The notes under the pieces were generated by a model that had not been told where the DNA came from, did no database searches, and was given only the letters and a program-made list of their open reading frames with translations. The translations under genes were made by a program, and so were the position numbers. From an uncultured Porphyromonadaceae bacterium (GTDB taxonomy: Bacteria; Bacteroidota; Bacteroidia; Bacteroidales; Muribaculaceae), in NCBI GenBank assembly GCA_937892215.1, contig CALAVE010000062.1, positions 1 to 31,572 on the forward strand: a stretch of 31,572 nt of DNA. The letters are read 5' to 3'. This document shows, piece after piece, positions 15,386 through 24,053 of the stretch (position 1 is the first letter of the stretch; the number at the start of each line of letters is the position of its first letter).

Positions 15386-17032
15386 ATGGCTAACATTCAA
15401 GAACAAATCAGCAAGATATGTCAGGAAGCCCAATTCGATGCTTCGGGCGAATTTTTGTTGGTGACAGTTCCCGATGAGAAATGGCACTCTGCAGCCAAGG
15501 CTCTGAAAGAAGAGCTTGGTTTTGACTACCTTACCGCTCTCATTGGCGTGGACTGGAAAGAGACAATGGGCTGCGTCTATTATCTTACTAACACATCCAC
15601 GCAGGAGATTATTCACGTGAAAGTGACAACCTCCGACAGAGAAAATCCACTGATTCACTCTGTTAGTGACATTTGGGCTGTGGCAAATTATCAGGAGCGT
15701 GAAGTCTATGATTTCTTCGGCATCACATTTATTAATCATCCTGATATGCGCCGTTTCTTCCTGCGTAATGACTGGGTGGGACACCCGTTGCGCAAGGATT
15801 ATGACGCGAACCCCGAACTTAACCCCGTGCCCCACGAAGACGAGCAAAATGAGGATGACACTTTCAGCCTTGTCGAAGACGAGAATGGCAAGTTGAAGAA
15901 AGTGGATAAGAAAGTGTTTGCCGATGAGGAATACGTGATAAACGTAGGCCCCCAGCATCCATCCACCCACGGTGTTATGCGCTATCGCGCGTCGCTCGAA
16001 GGCGAAGTTGTGAAGAAGGTGGACGTGGTGAGCGGTTATATTCATCGTGGCATTGAGAAGTTGTGCGAGGGGCTTATGTATCCTCAAACATTGCTCTATA
16101 CCGAGCGAATGGACTATATGTCGGCGTTTATGAACAGGCATGCTCTGTGTCTGTGTATAGAGAAGGCTCTGGGCATTGAGGTGCCTCATCGTGCTGAGTT
16201 AATCAGGATGATGATGGATGAACTGATGCGTATTTCGTCGCACCTGCTGTCTTATGGATGCTTGACGATGGACCAGGGTGCTACTACCGCATTCTTCTAT
16301 GGATTCCGTGAGCGAGAATTGATTTATGACATTTTCGATCGCACTTGCGGTGCGCGTATGTCGATGAGTTACGACACTATTGGCGGCGTTGTGGCCGACG
16401 TGCATCCCGATTTTGTGGCCGATGTGCGCAATCTCTGCGATGTGGTTGAGCAGAAACTGAAAGAATACCACAAACTGTTCACCGGCAATGTCATAGCGGT
16501 TAACCGCATGAAGGGCGTCGGCACACTTAGCAAGGAGGATGCCATCAATTACGCGGTAACCGGTCCCACCGGACGTGCATCGGGTGTGCATTGCGACGTT
16601 CGCAAGACTCATCCGTATTCACTTTACAACGAGGTGGAATTTGATGAGATTCTTCTCGATGGCGGCGACAGCATGGACCGTTACATGGTGAGAATGAAAG
16701 AAATAGAGCAGAGCATCAAGATTTTGCGTCAGTGCTGCTACATGATGGACAAGGAGGAAGGGAATGAGTTCTGCGCAGCTGTGCCTAAGATGATAAAACT
16801 ACCCGCTGGTCACTGGTATCAGCAGGTGGAAGCAAGTCGCGGCGCGTTTGGCGTGTATCTGGAGAGCGACGGTGACCCCAAGCCGTTCCAGAAGCCATAT
16901 CGTCTTCATTTCCAGAGTCCTTGCTTTAATCTGGTGGGAATTGTGGACCTTACCTGCAAGGACAATCTGATAGCGGATTTGATTACAATCACGGCGTCTA
17001 TCGACTATGTGATTCCTGATATTGACCGATAA
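15386..17032 (+). CDS. nuoCD: NADH-quinone oxidoreductase fused subunits C and D
   Basis: This 548-residue fusion joins NuoC (about residues 1-135, with VANYQEREVYDFFGI and GHPLRKDYD) to NuoD (about residues 190-548) through an acidic linker rich in Asp and Glu. In the NuoD part, NVGPQHPSTHGVMRY, SGYIHRGIEKL and the final IPDIDR are diagnostic. The His and Tyr that line the quinone pocket are expected in the first of these regions. The fusion is common in Bacteroidota. The product belongs to the peripheral arm next to NuoB. Confidence 0.96.
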   Translation: MANIQEQISKICQEAQFDASGEFLLVTVPDEKWHSAAKALKEELGFDYLTALIGVDWKETMGCVYYLTNTSTQEIIHVKVTTSDRENPLIHSVSDIWAVANYQEREVYDFFGITFINHPDMRRFFLRNDWVGHPLRKDYDANPELNPVPHEDEQNEDDTFSLVEDENGKLKKVDKKVFADEEYVINVGPQHPSTHGVMRYRASLEGEVVKKVDVVSGYIHRGIEKLCEGLMYPQTLLYTERMDYMSAFMNRHALCLCIEKALGIEVPHRAELIRMMMDELMRISSHLLSYGCLTMDQGATTAFFYGFRERELIYDIFDRTCGARMSMSYDTIGGVVADVHPDFVADVRNLCDVVEQKLKEYHKLFTGNVIAVNRMKGVGTLSKEDAINYAVTGPTGRASGVHCDVRKTHPYSLYNEVEFDEILLDGGDSMDRYMVRMKEIEQSIKILRQCCYMMDKEEGNEFCAAVPKMIKLPAGHWYQQVEASRGAFGVYLESDGDPKPFQKPYRLHFQSPCFNLVGIVDLTCKDNLIADLITITASIDYVIPDIDR

Positions 17033-17064
17033 GATTAATTAGATACTAAAGATAAAGTTAAGAT

Positions 17065-18141
17065 ATGTTTGACTTCAGTGTAGTTACAAAATGGTTGGAC
17101 AACCTTTTCATGGGTGTGATGCCTGAATGGTTGACGGTAACTATAGAGTGCGTTCTTGTGGCGGCAGCGTTGCTGGTAGCGTACTTGGTTCTGGCAATGG
17201 TTTACATCATGTACGAGCGCTGGGTGTGCGCATGGATTCAGTGCCGCAGAGGACCGCTCCGTGTGGGACCGTGGGGCTTGTTGCAGATATTTGCCGACGT
17301 GCTTAAAATGCTCATCAAGGAGATTGTGCGTCTGTGGAACACCGACAAGTTCTTGTTCTGGCTGGCTCCATTCTTTGTGGTTGTTGCATCGGTGATAACG
17401 TTTGCTTGTCTTCCATGGGGAAAAGGTATGCAAGTGATTGACTTCAATATAGGTGTCTTTTTCATTACAGCCATATCATCACTGGGAGTGCTCGGGATAC
17501 TTCTTGCCGGTTGGTCAAGTAACAGCAAGTACACTTTGATAGGCGCAATGCGAAGCGGCGCGCAGATGGTGAGTTACGAACTGTCGGTGGGAATATCCAT
17601 TCTCACAATAGTGTGCCTTGCCGGAACCATGTCTGTTTCGGGCATTGTGGAGGCGCAGAGCAATGGCTGGTTCATCTTCACTGGCCATGTGCCCGCTATA
17701 ATAGCGTTTGTGATATATATGATTGCGGCCAATGCCGAGACTAACCGTGGCCCCTTCGACTTGCCTGAGGCAGAGCATGAGCTAACGGCCGGATACCATT
17801 CGGAATATTCCGGACTTCATTTCGGATATTTCTACCTGGCTGAGTATCTTAACCTGTTTATTGTGTCGGGAATTGCCTCTCTGCTGTTTTTGGGCGGCTG
17901 GATGCCCCTGCACATCCCAGGATGGGAATCATTCAATGCTGTGATGGATTACATACCACCCACATTGTGGTTCCTGGGCAAGGCATTTTTCTTGTCGTTC
18001 GTATTTATCTGGGCACGTTGGTCGTTCCCGCGCGTGCGTATCGACCAGTTGCTGGCACTTGAGTGGCGCTATCTGATGCCGATTGGTTTGTTCAATCTGG
18101 TGCTGATGGCCATAGTGGTGAGTTTCGGCTGGCACTTTTAA
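17065..18141 (+). CDS. nuoH: NADH-quinone oxidoreductase subunit H
   Basis: NuoH is the membrane subunit that forms the quinone channel together with NuoB and NuoD. The 358-residue protein has about eight to nine hydrophobic segments. Conserved loops are visible: CRRGPLRVGPWGLLQ, FADVLKMLIKE, and GPFDLPEAEHELTAGYHSEY with its charged residues facing the quinone site. It is the last nuo gene before the interruption; atpD starts 40 nt later, and no terminator hairpin lies between them. In the usual cluster nuoI would follow here. Confidence 0.96.
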   Translation: MFDFSVVTKWLDNLFMGVMPEWLTVTIECVLVAAALLVAYLVLAMVYIMYERWVCAWIQCRRGPLRVGPWGLLQIFADVLKMLIKEIVRLWNTDKFLFWLAPFFVVVASVITFACLPWGKGMQVIDFNIGVFFITAISSLGVLGILLAGWSSNSKYTLIGAMRSGAQMVSYELSVGISILTIVCLAGTMSVSGIVEAQSNGWFIFTGHVPAIIAFVIYMIAANAETNRGPFDLPEAEHELTAGYHSEYSGLHFGYFYLAEYLNLFIVSGIASLLFLGGWMPLHIPGWESFNAVMDYIPPTLWFLGKAFFLSFVFIWARWSFPRVRIDQLLALEWRYLMPIGLFNLVLMAIVVSFGWHF

Positions 18142-18144
18142 TTA

Positions 18145-18177
18145 ACTGAGTAAGAATAATTAATGAATATATTTTTG
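18145..18177 (+). promoter_or_regulatory. Candidate internal promoter before atpD
   Basis: TATTTTTG (18170-18177) fits TAnnTTTG and ends 4 nt before the atpD ATG at 18182. The -33 box is poor (ACTG at 18145-18148, 21 nt away). If active it would give an almost leaderless atp transcript. A chance match in an AT-rich gap is the main alternative. Confidence 0.3.
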
Positions 18178-18181
18178 CGTT

Positions 18182-19687
18182 ATGGCAGAAACTTTTGGAA
18201 AAATAACACAGGTGATAGGTCCGGTTGTGGACATATCCTTTGAAGGTGAGGGCGTGGCTCGTCCGCCCATTTACACCGCATTATCAGTTCCCCGAGAAGG
18301 CGCATCCGACTTGATACTGGAAGTGGAGCAGCACGTGGGCGAGAATACGGTACGTTGCGTGGCTATGGACAGCACCGACGGACTGCAGCGTGGAACGAAA
18401 GTGAAAAATCTGGGACATCCCATTTCGGTTCCGACAGGAGATCAGGTAAAGGGTCGTCTGCTGAATGTGATAGGAGAGCCCATCGACCACCTTACACCGC
18501 TAAAGGGTGGTGAGCGCAGGGCTATTCATCAGCCGGCTCCCGCTTTCGCCGATTTGTCAATTACGAGCGAAATCCTTTACACCGGTATTAAGGTGATTGA
18601 CCTTATAGAGCCGTTCTCTAAAGGTGGAAAAATCGGTTTGTTCGGTGGTGCCGGAGTGGGTAAGACAGTGCTCATCATGGAGCTGATTCACAATATCGCG
18701 CATGGACATAACGGATTCTCGGTATTTACCGGTGTGGGAGAGCGCACTCGTGAGGGTAACGACCTGCTACGCGAAATGATTGAGAGCGGCGTTATCCAGT
18801 ATGGTGAGAAGTTTAAGGAAGGAATGGGCAAGGGCGAATGGAAACTCGATGATGTGGACATGGAAGCCGTGGGGAATTCACAGGCCACACTGGTGTTCGG
18901 TCAGATGAATGAGCCTCCTGGTGCGCGTCTGCGCGTGGCATTGTCGGGTCTGACAGTGGCCGAGCAGTTCCGTGACCAGAATGGTGGAGGAAAGGACATC
19001 CTTCTGTTCATGGATAATATCTTCCGTTTTACTCAGGCCGGTAGCGAGGTTTCGGCCCTGCTCGGACGAATGCCGTCGGCCGTGGGATATCAGCCTACAC
19101 TTGCCAGTGAAATGGGTAAGCTGCAGGAGCGCATTACATCCACTAAGAGCGGCAGTATCACATCGGTTCAAGCTGTGTATGTGCCCGCCGACGACCTTAC
19201 TGACCCCGCACCTGCAACGACGTTCAACTTCCTGGACGCAACCTGCGTGCTGAGCCGTAAGATTGCCGAGCTTGGAATCTATCCGGCAGTGGACCCGCTG
19301 GCATCTACATCGCGCATCATGGATCCGCACGTAGTGGGCGAGGAACACTATGATGTGGCTCAGCGTGTTATTCACCTGCTGCAGAAATATAACGAACTTC
19401 AGGACATCATCGCAATCCTTGGTGTGGATGAACTGAGCGACGAGGATAAACTGGTGGTATCGCGTGCGCGGCGTGCCCAGCGTTTCCTGTCACAGCCGTT
19501 CTTTGTTGCTGAGCAGTTTACCGGTGTTCCCGGTGTGATGGTTCCTCTTAGCGAAACCATCCGTGGTTTCAAGATGATACTTGACGGAGAAGTGGACGAG
19601 TATCCGGAGCAGGCGTTCCTGAATGTGGGTACAATAGACGAGGCTATAGCCAAAGGCAAGAAACTTCTTGCGCAGGTAGAGGCTTGA
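18182..19687 (+). CDS. atpD: ATP synthase F1 subunit beta
   Basis: The beta subunit carries the catalytic sites of F1. The 501-residue product has the Walker A motif GGAGVGKTV (about residues 158-166), the catalytic region GVGERTREGNDL with its conserved Glu and Arg, and the DELSD segment (DELSEE in relatives), here ILGVDELSDEDKL. The tip loop matches F1 beta, not V/A-type ATPases. It is the first gene of the inserted atp module, following nuoH directly. Gene order beta-epsilon first is the Bacteroidales arrangement. Confidence 0.97.
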   Translation: MAETFGKITQVIGPVVDISFEGEGVARPPIYTALSVPREGASDLILEVEQHVGENTVRCVAMDSTDGLQRGTKVKNLGHPISVPTGDQVKGRLLNVIGEPIDHLTPLKGGERRAIHQPAPAFADLSITSEILYTGIKVIDLIEPFSKGGKIGLFGGAGVGKTVLIMELIHNIAHGHNGFSVFTGVGERTREGNDLLREMIESGVIQYGEKFKEGMGKGEWKLDDVDMEAVGNSQATLVFGQMNEPPGARLRVALSGLTVAEQFRDQNGGGKDILLFMDNIFRFTQAGSEVSALLGRMPSAVGYQPTLASEMGKLQERITSTKSGSITSVQAVYVPADDLTDPAPATTFNFLDATCVLSRKIAELGIYPAVDPLASTSRIMDPHVVGEEHYDVAQRVIHLLQKYNELQDIIAILGVDELSDEDKLVVSRARRAQRFLSQPFFVAEQFTGVPGVMVPLSETIRGFKMILDGEVDEYPEQAFLNVGTIDEAIAKGKKLLAQVEA

Positions 19688-19724
19688 TAATGAGATTGAA
19701 TTATAATAACGAATAATTTTCACG

Positions 19725-19958
19725 ATGACACTAAGAATAATATCGGCTGAGATGATAGAGTATGAGGGCGAAGTGGATATGGTTACTTTGCCGGGTGCCA
19801 TGGGCTCGTTCCAGGTGCTGAAAAATCATGCCGCGCTCATAGCCGCGCTTGCAAAAGGTACGTTATCGTACACGACGGGAGGGCAAATGTCTTCGCGTCA
19901 GATACTGGGTGGCGTTGCCGATATAAAAGATAACGTTATCTCGGTGTGTCTCTATTAA
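19725..19958 (+). CDS. atpC: ATP synthase F1 subunit epsilon, short form
   Basis: The product has only 77 residues. It matches the N-terminal beta-sandwich of epsilon, with LRIISAEMIEYEGEVDMVTLPGAMGSF typical of the start (family motif around LPG) and GGVADIKDNVISV near the end. The C-terminal helical hairpin of about 50 residues, which inhibits ATP hydrolysis in E. coli and other bacteria, is absent. The next gene begins immediately after the stop codon, so there is no room for a frameshifted remainder. Short epsilon subunits are, as far as I recall, also found in other Bacteroidales. Confidence 0.9.
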   Translation: MTLRIISAEMIEYEGEVDMVTLPGAMGSFQVLKNHAALIAALAKGTLSYTTGGQMSSRQILGGVADIKDNVISVCLY

Positions 19959-21047
19959 ATGTGTGCAATGAAAAAGGTATTGAACATAACCATAGCAATT
20001 GCGATACTGGCCCTGATGGCATGGGGCTATGCAAGTGCAGCGCACCATAGTGAGCATTCATCGTCGAAAGAGCTTGACCCCAAAGAAATAATCTTCTCGC
20101 ACCTTGGCGACGCTTATGGATGGGAGGTCCCATTCTCTCACACGGCAAGGATACCGTTACCCATAATAGTAATAGGTGAAGACGGCCTTAATGTGTTTAT
20201 GTCGAGCAAGATAGCTAACGGGGAGGCCTATAATGGCTATAAGATTGCGACTGAAGGCGATTATAAGGACAAGGTGGTTCAAGTGGTTGGCGGCCAGGAA
20301 ATTCGTCCATGGGACTTTTCCATTACGAAGAATGCCGCAGGCATCATGATAGCCGCATTGATAGTGATTATGCTGGCAATGAGCGTGCGTAACTGGTATA
20401 AGAATAACGGCATGAAAGCACCCCGCGGTGGCACTGCATTGCTGGAGCTGGTCGTTGAGTTTGTGTACACCGACACAATACGTCCCATCATGGGCAAGGA
20501 TGCGCCCAAGTATGGACCATATCTGCTTACGGCGTTTTTCTTCATCCTTACGATGAACCTGCTTGGCCTGATAGTGATTTTCCCGGGTGGCGCTAATCTT
20601 ACCGGCAACCTAGCGGTTACCATGGTAATGGCTTTATGCACCTTTGCCATAACCAATTTCACCGGTACAAAGCATTACTGGAAGGAAATCTTGTGGCCCG
20701 ACGTGCCTATGGCACTTAAATGCCCTGTGCCCATGATGCCGCTAATTGAGTTCCTGGGAATCTTCACTAAGCCGCTGGCCCTGATGGTCCGTTTGTTCGC
20801 AAACATGCTGGGAGGTCACATGGTGGTGATTGTGCTGATTTTGCTCACGTTCATATTCACAAATATGTATGGAGCCGGCGTGGGTGCCGCAACATCGGTG
20901 GTAAGCGTTTCTTTGGCGCTGTTCATGCTGTTGCTCGACACGCTTATAAGTTTCATCCAGGCTTACGTGTTCACGTTGTTGTCCACGATATTCATATCCA
21001 TGGCGCATGTGCATGAGGAAGAAGCCGAATTAAAAGAAAATAATTAA
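19959..21047 (+). CDS. atpB: ATP synthase Fo subunit a
   Basis: Subunit a provides the ion half-channels. The 362-residue product is longer than E. coli AtpB because it has a signal-like N terminus (MKKVLNITIAIAILALMAWGYASA) and a periplasmic domain of about 90 residues before the membrane part. Five or six hydrophobic segments follow. The essential arginine sits in LMVRLFANMLGGH, matching E. coli Arg210. The ATG directly abuts the atpC stop; a second in-frame ATG 9 nt later, at MKKVLN, is the more natural signal-peptide start. A C-terminal His/Glu-rich tail is present. Confidence 0.95.
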   Translation: MCAMKKVLNITIAIAILALMAWGYASAAHHSEHSSSKELDPKEIIFSHLGDAYGWEVPFSHTARIPLPIIVIGEDGLNVFMSSKIANGEAYNGYKIATEGDYKDKVVQVVGGQEIRPWDFSITKNAAGIMIAALIVIMLAMSVRNWYKNNGMKAPRGGTALLELVVEFVYTDTIRPIMGKDAPKYGPYLLTAFFFILTMNLLGLIVIFPGGANLTGNLAVTMVMALCTFAITNFTGTKHYWKEILWPDVPMALKCPVPMMPLIEFLGIFTKPLALMVRLFANMLGGHMVVIVLILLTFIFTNMYGAGVGAATSVVSVSLALFMLLLDTLISFIQAYVFTLLSTIFISMAHVHEEEAELKENN

Positions 21048-21080
21048 TAATAAATAATAACAATTTAAAGATTTAAGACT

Positions 21081-21338
21081 ATGTTAGGAATGATTTTAGC
21101 GCAAGCAGCCGCAGGAGCAGGCATTGCAAAGTTAGGAGCTTGTATTGGTGCAGGTATCGCAGCTATCGCAGCAGGTATCGGTATTGGTAAGATTGGTGGC
21201 TCGGCCATGGAATCAATAGCTCGTCAGCCCGAGTCAACAGGCGACATTCGTAGTAATATGATTGTGATTGCCGCTCTGATAGAAGGAGTTGCACTGATTG
21301 CACTCATCGTGTGCTTACTTGCATTGTTCGTGAACTAA
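21081..21338 (+). CDS. atpE: ATP synthase Fo subunit c
   Basis: This 85-residue two-helix proteolipid forms the rotor ring. The first helix is Gly/Ala-rich, the polar loop is ARQPESTGD, and the second helix carries the ion-binding Glu in ALIEGVALIA. Compared with the Na+-type ring of Ilyobacter, the helix-1 Gln of the GQG motif is replaced by Ile (GIGIGK), and the Ser-Thr after the Glu are replaced by Gly-Val. The Na+ ligands are therefore missing and proton coupling is predicted. It is the smallest gene of the module. Confidence 0.95.
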   Translation: MLGMILAQAAAGAGIAKLGACIGAGIAAIAAGIGIGKIGGSAMESIARQPESTGDIRSNMIVIAALIEGVALIALIVCLLALFVN

Positions 21339-21393
21339 AAGAGATTTCTGCTGTTACCCACGATTAGATTAAGTAAAAAAACAGAGATAATCA

Positions 21394-21891
21394 ATGGAAC
21401 TATTTAAACCTGAATTTGGCTTGGTGTTCTGGATGTTTGTGGCATTCATGTGCCTCTATCTCATCCTGGCAAAATACGCATGGCCCTTTATTATCAAGAG
21501 CATGGATGAGCGTGCCGACCTGATAGACAAAGGCGTGGCGTATGCTCAGCAAGCCAAGTCGCAGTTGGATAATGCTAAGGCTGAGGCTGATAAAATTATC
21601 GCTGAAGCCCGTGCCGACCAAGCCGATAAACTACGCGAGGCCGAGGCAATGAAAGCTCAGCTTATTGAGAATGCCCGTTCCGAAGCCATAGTTGAGGCGA
21701 AGAAGGTGACTGATGCCGCGCAGGTTTCAATAGAGCAGATGCGAAAAGAATCAGAAAAGCAGTTGAAACAGGAAGTGTGTGAGATGGCGCTCGTGATTGC
21801 TGAGAAGGTGATACGTACTAAGATGGCAAATGACGCCGCTCAAAAGGAACTTGTGGATAAACTGCTTCGTGAGGTTGAAACCAACAATTAA
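21394..21891 (+). CDS. atpF: ATP synthase Fo subunit b
   Basis: Subunit b is the peripheral stalk. The 165-residue protein has one N-terminal membrane helix (about residues 9-28, FGLVFWMFVAFMCLYLILAKYAWP) followed by a long charged helix with many Ala, Glu and Lys, the usual pattern for a coiled-coil stator. Only one b gene is present, so the stalk should be a homodimer. The stop codon overlaps the Shine-Dalgarno sequence of atpH. Confidence 0.94.
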   Translation: MELFKPEFGLVFWMFVAFMCLYLILAKYAWPFIIKSMDERADLIDKGVAYAQQAKSQLDNAKAEADKIIAEARADQADKLREAEAMKAQLIENARSEAIVEAKKVTDAAQVSIEQMRKESEKQLKQEVCEMALVIAEKVIRTKMANDAAQKELVDKLLREVETNN

Positions 21892-21899
21892 GGAGAGCT

Positions 21900-22439
21900 A
21901 TGAATGACGGACTAATACCGGGACGCTACGCAAAGGCACTCTATAAGGTGGCATGTGCAAATGGCGACGCTGAAATGATTTATAATCAGCTGAAGCAGCT
22001 TAATTTGTCGTATGCCACAGTGGAAGAGCTGACGAAGGTGGTGAGAAATCCCTACATTCCTGCCCGCAAGCGGTCAGATGTGTTAATCGCCGCCACCGGA
22101 GCGAAAATGGGAAGTTCATTGCATGATTTCATAAATCTCGTTATTGAGAACAACCGGACGAACTACCTTTACCGCATTTCACTCGCTTATTTGAAATTGT
22201 ATCGGCAAGAGCACAATATTGCGAAAGTTGAGATTGAGACTGCTTCGCGGTTACCTCAAGAGAAAATTGACAGTATAATTGAAGTGGTGAAGAAGGAGCT
22301 GGGTGACGTGACACTGGAAATATCGCATCAGGTGAACGAGTCCCTAATAGGCGGTTTCAGCATTCGCGTTGACTCCATCCTGCTCGACGCTTCGGTGAGA
22401 ACAGAGTTACAGAAATTGCGTTTAAAACTCCTAAGCTAA
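21900..22439 (+). CDS. atpH: ATP synthase F1 subunit delta
   Basis: Delta joins the peripheral stalk to the top of F1. The product has 179 residues with the N-terminal helical bundle motif GRYAKALYKVA (family GRYAxALF) and the C-terminal segment ESLIGGFSIRVDSILLDASV, typical of the last domain. AAGGAG (21890-21895) precedes the ATG by 4 nt and overlaps the atpF stop, suggesting translational coupling. Confidence 0.95.
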   Translation: MNDGLIPGRYAKALYKVACANGDAEMIYNQLKQLNLSYATVEELTKVVRNPYIPARKRSDVLIAATGAKMGSSLHDFINLVIENNRTNYLYRISLAYLKLYRQEHNIAKVEIETASRLPQEKIDSIIEVVKKELGDVTLEISHQVNESLIGGFSIRVDSILLDASVRTELQKLRLKLLS

Positions 22440-22450
22440 TTTATAATTAG

Positions 22451-24031
22451 ATGATAAACCCAAGTGAAATATCAGAAATAATAGCTCAGCAATTAGGCCA
22501 AGCTAAGGAGTCTATCCGGTTTGAAGAGTCGGGTAAGGTACTTGAAGTGGGCGACGGCGTGGCTCACGTCTATGGTTTGGACCATGTGGAAGCTAATGAG
22601 CTGGTGCGTTTTGAAAACGGCGTTACCGGAGTTGCCATGAACCTGGAAGAGAATGATGTGGGTGTGATATTGCTTAACGAGGTGGACTCGATATCGGAGA
22701 ACATGCTCGTGGAGCGTACGCATGAAATCGCATCAATCGAGGTGGGCGAAGGCTTGCTGGGTCGCGTGGTGAATGTACTGGCAGAGCCTATCGACGGAAA
22801 TGGCCCCATTGAGGGGAAACGAATCCGTCTGCCGCTCGAGAGGAAGGCTCCCGGTGTGATTTTCCGCCAGCCGGTGAACCAACCATTACAGACAGGTCTT
22901 AAGGCTATTGACTCGATGATTCCAATAGGACGTGGTCAGCGTGAGCTTATTATCGGTGACCGTCAGATTGGTAAGACAGCTATAGCTGTGGACACTATAA
23001 TCAATCAGAAAGCAAATTACGAGGCAGGGAAACCGGTCTATTGCATATATGTGGCGATCGGACAAAAGGCATCGACAGTGGCCAGCTTGGTGAACAAGTT
23101 GAAAGAGTGTGGCGCAATGCCATATACCATTGTGGTGGCCGCTACAGCCGCCGACTCGGCTTCGATGCGCTACTACGCGCCGTTTGCAGGTGCTGCTATC
23201 GGTGAATATTTCCGTGATACCGGTCGCGACGCGCTGGTTATTTATGATGACTTGTCGAAGCACGCTGTGGCATATCGCGAGATTTCGCTTATCCTGAAGC
23301 GCCCGTCGGGTCGTGAGGCTTATCCAGGTGATATTTTCTATCTGCATAGCCGCTTGCTGGAGCGTGCAGCTAAGATTAATGACAACCAGGAGGTGGCAAG
23401 TGTTATGAACGACCTCCCGGAAGTTCTTAAGCCCATAGTGAAAGGTGGTGGCTCGCTCACAGCATTGCCCATCATTGAAACTCAGGCAGGTGACGTGTCG
23501 GCATATATCCCCACTAATGTGATTTCCATTACCGACGGCCAGATTTACTTGGAGACGGCCTTGTTCAACAATGGTATCCGTCCGGCAGTGAATGTGGGTA
23601 TATCAGTGTCGCGTGTGGGTGGTAATGCCCAGATTAAGAGTATGAAAAAAGTGGCCGGAACGCTTAAGATTGCTCAGGCTCAATATCGTGAGTTGGAGGC
23701 CTTTACCAAGTTTGGTGGCGACATTGATGCCGTAACGGCGCGTACCATCGACACGGGTCGCAAGAACGAGCGTCTGCTTGTCCAGCCTCAATATGAGCCA
23801 ATGGCAGTGGAAGAGCAGGTTGCTGTAATCTACTGCGGTGTGAACGGCTTGTTGCAGAAAGTCCCGGTGGATAAGGTTGCCGAATTTGAGAAGTTGTTCA
23901 TCCAATATCTTCGCGGAAAACATCAGGCCGATGTGCTGGATGTGCTTCGCTCCGGAAAGATTGACGATGATGTGACAGAAAAACTCAAGAGTGCCGCGCT
24001 GGAGATTGTCGGTAAGTATGAACAAAAATGA
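22451..24031 (+). CDS. atpA: ATP synthase F1 subunit alpha
   Basis: The alpha subunit binds nucleotide at noncatalytic sites. The 526-residue protein has the Walker A motif GDRQIGKTA (about residues 173-181), the alpha signature region in PAVNVGISVSRVGG with the conserved arginine, and an N-terminal delta-binding helix (SEISEIIAQQLGQ). The length is as usual for the family. It begins 11 nt after atpH. Confidence 0.97.
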   Translation: MINPSEISEIIAQQLGQAKESIRFEESGKVLEVGDGVAHVYGLDHVEANELVRFENGVTGVAMNLEENDVGVILLNEVDSISENMLVERTHEIASIEVGEGLLGRVVNVLAEPIDGNGPIEGKRIRLPLERKAPGVIFRQPVNQPLQTGLKAIDSMIPIGRGQRELIIGDRQIGKTAIAVDTIINQKANYEAGKPVYCIYVAIGQKASTVASLVNKLKECGAMPYTIVVAATAADSASMRYYAPFAGAAIGEYFRDTGRDALVIYDDLSKHAVAYREISLILKRPSGREAYPGDIFYLHSRLLERAAKINDNQEVASVMNDLPEVLKPIVKGGGSLTALPIIETQAGDVSAYIPTNVISITDGQIYLETALFNNGIRPAVNVGISVSRVGGNAQIKSMKKVAGTLKIAQAQYRELEAFTKFGGDIDAVTARTIDTGRKNERLLVQPQYEPMAVEEQVAVIYCGVNGLLQKVPVDKVAEFEKLFIQYLRGKHQADVLDVLRSGKIDDDVTEKLKSAALEIVGKYEQK

Positions 24032-24053
24032 TAGTAGTCCAACATAATCTTAT

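Noticed and set aside
15278..16189. 303-residue ORF antisense to nuoCD, with others like it opposite nuoB, atpD, atpA and nuoL
   Set aside because: They lie wholly against strongly conserved genes, have His/Cys/Arg-rich composition typical of antisense frames, and show no recognisable domains or start signals.
14666..17065. Hidden nuoE, nuoF or nuoG between nuoB and nuoH
   Set aside because: This span is fully occupied by nuoB and nuoCD. No FMN/NADH-binding motif or additional cysteine cluster of those subunits is seen anywhere in the window.
19725..19958. Frameshifted or truncated atpC
   Set aside because: The reading frame ends cleanly at the atpB start, and the remaining domain is intact. 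No sequence resembling the C-terminal helices is found in other frames before atpB.
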